Shown here: piece by piece, positions 15,794-22,750 of the stretch | Layout: each line of letters starts with the position of its first letter | How positions within the stretch are numbered: the stretch's first letter is position 1 | Position numbers and translations under genes: made by a program | The notes under the pieces: model-generated | Databases searched by the model: none | What the model saw: the letters and a program-made list of their open reading frames with translations, nothing else | Told to the model about the DNA's origin: nothing | From: Ruminococcus sp. | GTDB taxonomy: Bacteria; Bacillota; Clostridia; Oscillospirales; Ruminococcaceae | Direction of reading: 5' to 3' | DNA length: 64,000 nt | Assembly: GCA_017626015.1 (NCBI GenBank) | Contig: JAGAJO010000009.1 | Coordinates: forward strand, 1-64,000

Positions 15794-16567
15794 TTGAAAT
15801 TCAGACCTTGCATCGACATACATAACGGCAGCGTAAAACAGATAGTCGGCGGAAGTCTTTCAGATACAAATGATTACGCTGCGGAAAATTTTGTGTCCGA
15901 ATGCGGCGGCGGCTATTACGGAAGCCTTTACAGATCACGGGGACTTTACGGCGGACATATTATATTGCTCAATCCGCCATCCAGCAAATATTACGCCGAG
16001 AATGTGCGTCAGGCTTATTCCGCACTGTCAGCCTTTGAGGGAGGACTTCAGATAGGCGGCGGAATAAATAATGAAAATGCGGGAGCCTTTCTTGACAGGG
16101 GAGCGTCCCACGTCATTGTTACAAGCTTTGTTTTCAGGAACGGAGAGGTCTGCTTTGAAAATCTGAACGCTATGGTAAAGGCGGTTGGGAAAAACAGGCT
16201 CGTGCTTGACCTTTCATGCCGCAAAAAAAACGGAGAGTATTATATCGTGACCGACCGCTGGCAGAAGTTCACTGACATAAAGCTTGACGAGAAGTCTATT
16301 GAGCTTTTTTCACGATATTGCAGCGAATTTCTTATCCATGCCGTAGACGCCGAGGGGAAGGCAAGCGGCATCGAGGAAGGCGTGGCTTCTCTTATGGGTG
16401 AATGCATAGACATTCCCTGCACCTATGCCGGGGGGATATCTTCCTTTGAGGATCTTGATAAGCTTAAGGCTCTGGGCGGGGGAAGAATAGATTTTACCGT
16501 TGGCAGCGCACTGGATATTTTCGGGGGACAAATGCCTTTCGACCGTGTGTGCGGATACGGCGGATAA
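15794..16567 (+). CDS. hisA: Phosphoribosylformimino-AICAR ribotide isomerase, eukaryotic (HIS6) type
   Basis: A 257-residue (beta/alpha)8-barrel enzyme for the fourth step of histidine synthesis, an Amadori isomerisation. The sequence resembles fungal/plant HIS6 rather than ordinary bacterial HisA: it begins FRPCIDIHNGSVKQIVG, has LQIGGGIN, VLDLSCRKKNG, FLIHAVDAEG and ends VGSALDIFGG. Start is TTG 15794. No other his genes are in the window, so it is a lone copy co-transcribed with a secreted lipoprotein gene. A eukaryotic-type HisA is known in some clostridia and points to old lateral transfer; that history is inference. Confidence 0.9.
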   Translation: MKFRPCIDIHNGSVKQIVGGSLSDTNDYAAENFVSECGGGYYGSLYRSRGLYGGHIILLNPPSSKYYAENVRQAYSALSAFEGGLQIGGGINNENAGAFLDRGASHVIVTSFVFRNGEVCFENLNAMVKAVGKNRLVLDLSCRKKNGEYYIVTDRWQKFTDIKLDEKSIELFSRYCSEFLIHAVDAEGKASGIEEGVASLMGECIDIPCTYAGGISSFEDLDKLKALGGGRIDFTVGSALDIFGGQMPFDRVCGYGG

Positions 16568-16625
16568 GTTATGCAAAGAACACAAATTATTTTTCGGCGG
16601 ATTTGTGATTTTGTGAGATAAGTGT

Positions 16626-16654
16626 TTGCAAATATAATAAATCTGTGTTATAAT
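16626..16654 (+). promoter_or_regulatory. Promoter of the ddl-murI-ywiB-argS unit
   Basis: TTGCAA (16626-16631), 17-nt spacer and TATAAT (16649-16654), 37 nt before the ddl start. Confidence 0.75.
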
Positions 16655-16690
16655 AAAATAATATTGATAATTGCGAAAGGACGGAGAAAT

Positions 16691-17773
16691 ATGTCAAAGA
16701 TCCGCGTGGCCGTAATTTTCGGCGGAAAATCAAACGAGCATGACGTGTCGCTGGTTTCGGCGGCTCATATTGCAAGGAGCATCCCAAAGGATAAATATGA
16801 TGTGGTATGCATTGGCATAACAAAAAAAGGTCACTGGCTTAAATATATAGGAGATATAGACGGCATTGCCGACGGCAGCTGGGAAACTCATCCCGACAAC
16901 GTTCCGTGCATACTCAGTCCTGACCCTGTGGATAAGGGCTTTATCGCTGTGGGCGAGGACGGCGAGTGTCAGCGTGTCAGGGTGGATGTGATATTTCCCG
17001 CCCTTCACGGTAAAAACGGAGAGGACGGCACGATCCAGGGAATTTTTCAGATGTCGGAAATACCCTTCGTAGGCTGTGATCTGATCTCCTCGGCGGACTG
17101 TATGGACAAGGATGTTACTCATACTATACTTGAGGCTCACGGGATACATACGGCTAAGTGGGTGACTGTTTCCTTCTCCCAGCTTTCCTCAATAGACGAA
17201 AAGTGTGCGGAAATGGAGAAAAAGCTTAAATATCCTATGTTTGTTAAGCCCGCCAACTGCGGTTCCTCAGTGGGAGTTTCAAAGGTAAGAGATCTTGCGG
17301 AGCTTAAAGCGGGAATAAAAACCGCCTTTGCACACGACAAAAAAGTTGTGGTCGAGGAAGGCATAGTGGGCATGGAATGTGAGTGCGCCGTCATGGGCAA
17401 CGATGAGCCGTTCGCTTCTACGGTCGGCGAGGTATGTTCAGCCAACGGGGAGCTTTATGATTATGACGCAAAGTACAACAATGCGCAGTCCAGGACAATT
17501 ATTCCCGCAAGAATGAGCGGAGAGAACATAGAGAAGATAAGGAAGATCGCCGTCAGCGGGTATAAGGCAATGGGCTGCTCGGGGCTTGCAAGGGTGGATT
17601 TTTTCCTTTGTCCCGACGGCGAGGTAATACTTAACGAGATAAATACCCTGCCCGGACATACGCCCATAAGTATGTATCCTCAGCTTATGGAGCATGAGGG
17701 AATGTCTCCGGCGGAGCAGGAGGACAGACTTATCAGACTTGCGCTGGAGAGGGCGGACGTTGACTATGAATAA
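16691..17773 (+). CDS. ddl: D-alanine--D-alanine ligase
   Basis: A 360-residue ATP-grasp ligase that joins two D-Ala for peptidoglycan precursors. Seen in the sequence: IFGGKSNEHDVS at the N-terminus, FVKPANCGSSVGVSKV (ATP-grasp loop), the omega-loop motif YDYDAKY with a Tyr typical of D-Ala-D-Ala rather than D-lactate ligases, ARVDFF and NEINTLPG (metal and substrate site). ATG 16691 follows AAAGGACGGAG; an in-frame start 23 codons earlier overlaps the promoter and is rejected. murI starts inside its last codons (8-nt overlap), forming a wall-precursor pair. Confidence 0.96.
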   Translation: MSKIRVAVIFGGKSNEHDVSLVSAAHIARSIPKDKYDVVCIGITKKGHWLKYIGDIDGIADGSWETHPDNVPCILSPDPVDKGFIAVGEDGECQRVRVDVIFPALHGKNGEDGTIQGIFQMSEIPFVGCDLISSADCMDKDVTHTILEAHGIHTAKWVTVSFSQLSSIDEKCAEMEKKLKYPMFVKPANCGSSVGVSKVRDLAELKAGIKTAFAHDKKVVVEEGIVGMECECAVMGNDEPFASTVGEVCSANGELYDYDAKYNNAQSRTIIPARMSGENIEKIRKIAVSGYKAMGCSGLARVDFFLCPDGEVILNEINTLPGHTPISMYPQLMEHEGMSPAEQEDRLIRLALERADVDYE

Positions 17774-18584
17774 TGCCGCTATCGGAGTTTTTGATTCTGG
17801 AGTAGGCGGGCTTACCTGCGTGGAGGAGCTTGTCAGGCTCATGCCCCATGAAAATATAGTTTATCTTGGCGATACTGCAAGGGTGCCGTACGGCACGAGG
17901 AGCAGAGAGACGATCCTCAAATACACCAGGCAGGATATAGCGTTTATGGAGCAGCACAATGTAAAAATGGCGCTTATCGCCTGCGGTACCGTATCGTCGG
18001 TAATAATGAACAATCCCGTTTTTGACGGTACGGGAATAAAGGAATACAGCGGCGTGGTCATTCCTGCAGCCCATGCCGCCTGCGCTGCGACCAAAAACAA
18101 GCGTATCGGTATAATCGCTACCAGCGCAACGGTAAAAAGCGGCAGCTACGGAAAGGTCATAAGAGGGATAGACCCTGAGATAAAAGTAGTCGGCAAGGCG
18201 TGCCCATTGTTTGTTCCGCTGGTGGAAAACGGCTATACCTCGCCGGAAAACCCCGCTGTAAGATTCTTTGCGGAGGAGTATCTGGAGTGTATGAAGCGTG
18301 AGGGAGTAGACACCCTTATACTTGGCTGCACCCATTATCCGCATCTTAAGGAAGTGATCTCGCAGGTCATGGGAGATAATGTGACGCTTATTTCTTCCGG
18401 CGCCGAACTGGCAAAATACGCTTTGAAGACCATGACTTTCGACAGCACTCTGGCGGACAGGAGCGAAAGCGGAACGGTAGAGCTTTACTGCACCGACAGC
18501 GAGGAGCTTTTCGCTGAGAATGTGGAAAGATTTTTAGGGAAGAATATAAATGCGAAAATTTCCAAATGCAATCTGAAAACATAA
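17766..18584 (+). CDS. murI: Glutamate racemase with altered first active-site motif
   Basis: A 272-residue enzyme producing D-glutamate for peptidoglycan. Motifs: GVFDSGVGGLT with the N-terminal Asp, GDTARVPYG, first catalytic Cys73 in ACGTVSS and second catalytic Cys188 in GCTHYP. The family normally has Asn after the first Cys (CNT), a substrate-binding residue; here it is Gly74. Both cysteines remain, so activity is likely, but substrate binding may differ. I start it at ATG 17766, inside the end of ddl (ATGAATAA overlap), rather than an upstream in-frame codon. It is the second gene of the ddl-murI-ywiB-argS unit. Confidence 0.93.
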   Translation: MNNAAIGVFDSGVGGLTCVEELVRLMPHENIVYLGDTARVPYGTRSRETILKYTRQDIAFMEQHNVKMALIACGTVSSVIMNNPVFDGTGIKEYSGVVIPAAHAACAATKNKRIGIIATSATVKSGSYGKVIRGIDPEIKVVGKACPLFVPLVENGYTSPENPAVRFFAEEYLECMKREGVDTLILGCTHYPHLKEVISQVMGDNVTLISSGAELAKYALKTMTFDSTLADRSESGTVELYCTDSEELFAENVERFLGKNINAKISKCNLKT

Positions 18585-18602
18585 AATATCGGAGGGTAAG
18601 AT

Positions 18603-19025
18603 TTGAAAAAAAAGGACGTATCCATTAAGCTTGTCAGCCGTCAGTCGGACGGGCAAAGCAAGGAAGAAACGGAGATATTTTCAAAAGGTTTTTTTGAGAA
18701 AACGGAAAACGGCTACAAAATATCCTATGAGGAGTCGGAGGCGACCGGCTTTGAGGGAAGCGTAACTACCCTTGAAACCTTTGGCAGCGATAAGATAGTA
18801 ATGGACAGAACGGGTGCGGTTACGTCAAATCTTGTGATAGAGCGGGATACAAAGCATCACTGCGTTTACGGAACGCCTTACGGTTCGTTCACGGTGGGCG
18901 TTAACACCAAGGATATAGTATGCAGACTTGACGACTGCGGCGGCACGGTGGATTTTCATTATGTGATAGACGTAAATTCCAGCTATCTCGGGGATTTTGA
19001 GATAAGCGTGGAGATCATACAGTAA
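18603..19025 (+). CDS. YwiB-like DUF1934 beta-barrel protein
   Basis: A 140-residue protein of the DUF1934 / YwiB family, predicted to be a small lipocalin-like beta-barrel, cytoplasmic and without a signal peptide. Recognisable elements are the KISYEE segment, METFG-like TTLETFG, YGTPYG and a C-terminal FHYVIDVNSSYLGDFEI. Function is unknown. The start is TTG 18603 with GGAGGGT upstream. Like ywiB of Bacillus subtilis it lies directly upstream of argS (17-nt gap), a conserved pairing that suggests a translation-related or tRNA-linked role. Confidence 0.85.
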   Translation: MKKKDVSIKLVSRQSDGQSKEETEIFSKGFFEKTENGYKISYEESEATGFEGSVTTLETFGSDKIVMDRTGAVTSNLVIERDTKHHCVYGTPYGSFTVGVNTKDIVCRLDDCGGTVDFHYVIDVNSSYLGDFEISVEIIQ

Positions 19026-19042
19026 ACAGGGAGGAAGTTAAA

Positions 19043-20812
19043 ATGGCAAATCTTGTTAACGACGCTTTTGCTCAGGTAAAAGAGCTTGTTATGAGCGCTC
19101 TGGGTGAACTGACGGCGGAAGGCGTTTTTCCCGCAGAAGCGATCCCGTCTTTTAATACGGAGATCCCTGCGGATCCTAAGAACGGAGATATATCTACAAA
19201 TGCGGCTATGGTGTGCGCAAGACCGTTTAAGAGCAATCCCAGAAAAATTGCGGAAAGTATCGTTTCAAGGATCATGCTTTCCGGCACTTTTTTTGACAGA
19301 TGCGAGGTGGCGGGTCCCGGCTTTATAAATTTCTTCTATTCCAAAGAGTGGTATTCGGGAGTGCTGGAGGCTGTTCTCGGCGAGGGAGAGAGCTATGGCG
19401 AAACTGATATGGGCAAGGGCAAGAGCGTCATTGTGGAGTTCGTTTCCGCCAATCCTACGGGTCCTATGCATATAGGCAACGCAAGAGGAGGAGCTATCGG
19501 AGACTGCCTTTCTTCGGTCCTGGAAAAGGCTGGCTATACAGTTGCAAGGGAGTTTTATGTGAACGACGCCGGAAATCAGATCGAAAAGTTCGGCAAGTCG
19601 CTGTCACTGAGATATATGCAGATATGCAGCGAGCAGGGTATGGAGGTCTGCAAAAAAGGGCTTGATACCGAGGCTTTCTGCAAGGAGATATACGGCGAGG
19701 ACGGCAACCGTGAGGAATTTCCCATGCCGGAGGATACCTATCGGGGAATGGACATTATAGAGCATTCAAAGCGTTACTTTGACGAGTACGGCTCGGTGCT
19801 GAGCGGTCAGCCGGAGGAGGAGCGCAGGAAAACGCTGGTGGAATTTGCTCTTCCCGTAAATATCGAAACGCTTCACAGAGATCTCGAAAAATACCGCATT
19901 ACTTACGATAAATGGTTCAGGGAAAGTACCCTGCACAACGACGGTTCGGTGGCTGAGGTCATTGAAAAGCTCAAGGCAAGCGGACATACCTATGAAAAGG
20001 ACGGTGCGCTGTGGTTCCGCACCACTGATTTCGGCGATGAAAAGGACAGGGTGCTTGTTCGTGAAAACGGAATACCCACATACCTTGTGCCGGATATCGC
20101 ATATCATTACAACAAGCTTGCAGTAAGAAAATTTGATAAGGCTGTGGATATTTTCGGCGCCGACCACCACGGCTATATTGCAAGAATAAAGGCGTCTATG
20201 ACGGCTCTGGGAGTTGATTCGGACAGGCTGGACATCGTTATTATGCAAATGGTCAACCTTGTAAAGAACGGTGAAAAATATAAGCTTTCCAAGCGTTCGG
20301 GAAAAGCGATAACACTTTCAACGCTTCTGGAGGAGATACCGATCGATGCAGCAAGATTTTTCTTCAATCTGAGAGAGCCTAATTCCCATTTTGATTTTGA
20401 CCTTGATCTGGCAGTCTCAAACAGCAGCCAGAATCCTGTTTATTATGTTCAGTACGCTCATGCGAGGATATGTTCGGTAATGAAGAAAATGGCTGAGGAG
20501 GGCATTGAGGTCAGGAAATTTGACAGAGAATGTGTCAAATCGCTTACCGAGCCTGAGGAGCTTGAGCTTGTAAAGCTCATGGCTTCTCTGCCAAATGTGA
20601 TAAACGAGGCGGCAAGGACATACGACCCGTCAAAGGTCACAAAGTATGTTGTCGATCTTGCTACGCTGTATCATAAGTTCTATAACAGCTGCCGTATCAA
20701 GGGAGAGGCGGACGAGCTTATGCAGGCAAGACTGTCGCTTTCACTTGCAGCAGGTCAGATCATACGCAATATACTCAATATGTTTAAAATTACCTGTCCG
20801 GAAGCAATGTAA
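19043..20812 (+). CDS. argS: Arginyl-tRNA synthetase
   Basis: A 589-residue class I aminoacyl-tRNA synthetase. It has the N-terminal Add-1-like domain (residues 1-110), the HIGH signature in SANPTGPMHIGNARGG, the catalytic-core continuation FYVNDAGNQI, and the KMSKS-equivalent in YKLSKRSGKAITL. The C-terminal DALR anticodon-binding helical domain ends in LNMFKITCPEAM. Full length. The ATG at 19043 is preceded by GGGAGGAAG. It is last in its operon and is followed within 7 nt by a strong terminator. No T-box leader is seen; expression relies on the ddl promoter or an internal one. Confidence 0.97.
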   Translation: MANLVNDAFAQVKELVMSALGELTAEGVFPAEAIPSFNTEIPADPKNGDISTNAAMVCARPFKSNPRKIAESIVSRIMLSGTFFDRCEVAGPGFINFFYSKEWYSGVLEAVLGEGESYGETDMGKGKSVIVEFVSANPTGPMHIGNARGGAIGDCLSSVLEKAGYTVAREFYVNDAGNQIEKFGKSLSLRYMQICSEQGMEVCKKGLDTEAFCKEIYGEDGNREEFPMPEDTYRGMDIIEHSKRYFDEYGSVLSGQPEEERRKTLVEFALPVNIETLHRDLEKYRITYDKWFRESTLHNDGSVAEVIEKLKASGHTYEKDGALWFRTTDFGDEKDRVLVRENGIPTYLVPDIAYHYNKLAVRKFDKAVDIFGADHHGYIARIKASMTALGVDSDRLDIVIMQMVNLVKNGEKYKLSKRSGKAITLSTLLEEIPIDAARFFFNLREPNSHFDFDLDLAVSNSSQNPVYYVQYAHARICSVMKKMAEEGIEVRKFDRECVKSLTEPEELELVKLMASLPNVINEAARTYDPSKVTKYVVDLATLYHKFYNSCRIKGEADELMQARLSLSLAAGQIIRNILNMFKITCPEAM

Positions 20813-20818
20813 TTATCC

Positions 20819-20858
20819 GCCGCACATCAGAAAACATCTGATGTGCGGCTTTTGTTTG
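20819..20858 (+). terminator. Intrinsic terminator after argS
   Basis: A 13-bp perfect stem (GCCGCACATCAGA 20819-20831 with its complement 20837-20849), short A-rich loop and T-rich tail TTTTGTTT. Confidence 0.92.
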
Positions 20859-20910
20859 ATCTGATAAAAAGCGGTTTTAAATTTTGTGCATTTTTCTGAG
20901 CTGTCCGGGG

Positions 20911-20939
20911 TTGAATTTTATCAAAAAATGTTGTATAAT
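20911..20939 (+). promoter_or_regulatory. Promoter of the sodium:alanine symporter gene
   Basis: TTGAAT (20911-20916), 17-nt spacer and TATAAT (20934-20939). The resulting leader is about 80 nt and shows no glycine-riboswitch-like structure. Confidence 0.75.
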
Positions 20940-21027
20940 TAAAGAGTTTTTTTATTGATTTAATTGGGAGATAAATGCTTTCTCAACAATTTTACGCTAT
21001 ATATCGATCAGGTCTGGAGTGAAAAAA

Positions 21028-22536
21028 ATGGATGCATTTTTAAAGGTTGTAGAAAAAATCAACGATGCCGTAAACGGTGTTGTATGGGGATGGCCAGCGC
21101 TTATCCTCCTTTGCTTTACAGGCGTGCTTATGACGGTGCTTACAAAATTCTTTCAGGTGTCGCATTTCGGCAAATGGGTCGGAAGTACCATAGGCGCTAT
21201 TTTCAAGGATAAAAACGTTACAAAGCATACCGAGGACAAGTCTATTTCTCAGTTTCAGAGCTTGTGTACGGCGCTTGCCGCTACCGTAGGAACGGGAAAT
21301 ATTGCAGGTGTGGCATCAGCGATAGCCACCGGCGGACCGGGAGCTATATTCTGGATGTGGGTAGTGGCGTTTTTTGGAATGATGACCAATTATTCAGAGA
21401 ACGTTTTAGGAATCCTTTACAGGATAAAAAACAAAAACGGAGAGTGGAGCGGCGGAGCGATGTACTACCTTCGCTACGGTCTGGGAAGCAAGAAGAACTG
21501 CAAGGGCCTGGGAAAATTTCTTGCGGCGCTGTTCTGCGTGTTCTGTCTGCTTGCATCATTCGGTATCGGAAATATGACGCAGATCAATACGATATCTACA
21601 AATATGAAGGATACATTCCATGTTCCCACTATTATTTCCGGAATCATGCTTATGATTGTTGCGGGACTTGTAATAATCGGCGGTCTTAAGCGTATTGCCG
21701 CCGTAACGGAGAAGATCGTGCCTGCAATGGTACTTTTGTATCTGGTGGGTACGATAGTTATCTGTATTATGCATATTGACCGTTTCGGCGAAGTGTTCAC
21801 GGCAATTTTCAAGGGAGCTTTCGGTCTTAAAGCGGCTGCCGGAGGTATCGTTGGCTCGGGTGTGAAAATGGCGGTCCAGATGGGAATGAAAAGAGGAGTT
21901 TTCTCCAACGAGGCAGGACTCGGTTCTTCGGTAATGGTACATTCCAGCTCCAATGTTAAGGAGCCTGTACATCAGGGAATGTGGGGCATATTCGAGGTCT
22001 TCACCGATACGATAGTAGTTTGTACGCTTACCGCATTCACCGTACTTTCATCTGGACTTATCGATCTTGAAACCGGAAAGGTCGTTGACGGAGTTGAAAA
22101 TACCGGCTCTATGGTGGGTATGGCTTTCGGAGAGACTTTCGGAAAGCTTGGTACCGGATTTGTTGCCATCGCCTTGCTTCTGTTCGCCTTTTCAACCGTT
22201 CTTGGCTGGAGTCATTACGGCAGTAAGGCAATGGAATATCTTTTCGGCGAAAAGGCTACTATGATCTATAAGATTGTTTTTGTAGCAGCTATCATTGGAG
22301 GAGCTACCATGGGTGAAAATCTTGCGTGGGATCTGTCCGATACCTTCAACGGGCTTATGATGCTGCCTAACCTTGTGGGAGTTCTTACGCTTTCGCCTAT
22401 GGTTTACAGATGTACGAAGAATTATGTTGACAGGCATATGAGACATATGGACGTTGAACCTGTTCTTTCGGCTCATGATGATATCCAGCGTGAGCAGGCG
22501 GCAGCGCTTGCAGCAGGAGATGCGGACGACGAATAA
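21028..22536 (+). CDS. Sodium:alanine (AGCS-family) symporter
   Basis: A 502-residue inner-membrane transporter with about ten hydrophobic helices. Family signatures include FQSLCTALAATVGTGNIAGVA (signature region of AGCS), GPGAIFWMW, and KRGVFSNEAGLGS with VHSS. It would import alanine or glycine together with Na+. I prefer ATG 21028, 8 nt after GGAG (21016-21019), to the in-frame GTG at 21019 that overlaps this ribosome binding site. Monocistronic, between its own promoter and terminator. Exact amino acid preference cannot be told. Confidence 0.93.
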   Translation: MDAFLKVVEKINDAVNGVVWGWPALILLCFTGVLMTVLTKFFQVSHFGKWVGSTIGAIFKDKNVTKHTEDKSISQFQSLCTALAATVGTGNIAGVASAIATGGPGAIFWMWVVAFFGMMTNYSENVLGILYRIKNKNGEWSGGAMYYLRYGLGSKKNCKGLGKFLAALFCVFCLLASFGIGNMTQINTISTNMKDTFHVPTIISGIMLMIVAGLVIIGGLKRIAAVTEKIVPAMVLLYLVGTIVICIMHIDRFGEVFTAIFKGAFGLKAAAGGIVGSGVKMAVQMGMKRGVFSNEAGLGSSVMVHSSSNVKEPVHQGMWGIFEVFTDTIVVCTLTAFTVLSSGLIDLETGKVVDGVENTGSMVGMAFGETFGKLGTGFVAIALLLFAFSTVLGWSHYGSKAMEYLFGEKATMIYKIVFVAAIIGGATMGENLAWDLSDTFNGLMMLPNLVGVLTLSPMVYRCTKNYVDRHMRHMDVEPVLSAHDDIQREQAAALAAGDADDE

Positions 22537-22563
22537 GTATCTGATAAGTTACTCGTAAGATAT

Positions 22564-22598
22564 GCGGGCGGACAGTTAATGTCCGTCCGCTTTTTATT
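22564..22598 (+). terminator. Intrinsic terminator after the symporter gene
   Basis: An 11-bp stem with one G-T pair (GCGGGCGGACA 22564-22574 with 22580-22590), 5-nt loop and T5ATTT tail. Confidence 0.92.
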
Positions 22599-22697
22599 TG
22601 CAGTGTGTTTGAAGTGTCCATGATTCATCTTTATCGTTAATATGGTAAAAAAATTGGTATATCATTGTGCATATTGTACAAAAAACCAATCAGATAC

Positions 22698-22726
22698 TTG
22701 AAGTTAATAGATGAATATGTTATAAT
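22698..22726 (+). promoter_or_regulatory. Promoter of the PAS-GGDEF-EAL gene
   Basis: TTGAAG (22698-22703), 17-nt spacer and TATAAT (22721-22726), about 25 nt before the start codon. Confidence 0.75.
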
Positions 22727-22750
22727 GTAAATAGAATTGGGGTGATATGC

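Noticed and set aside
20940-21027. Possible riboswitch in the symporter leader
   Set aside because: The leader is only about 80 nt and has no paired regions or conserved boxes of the glycine riboswitch.
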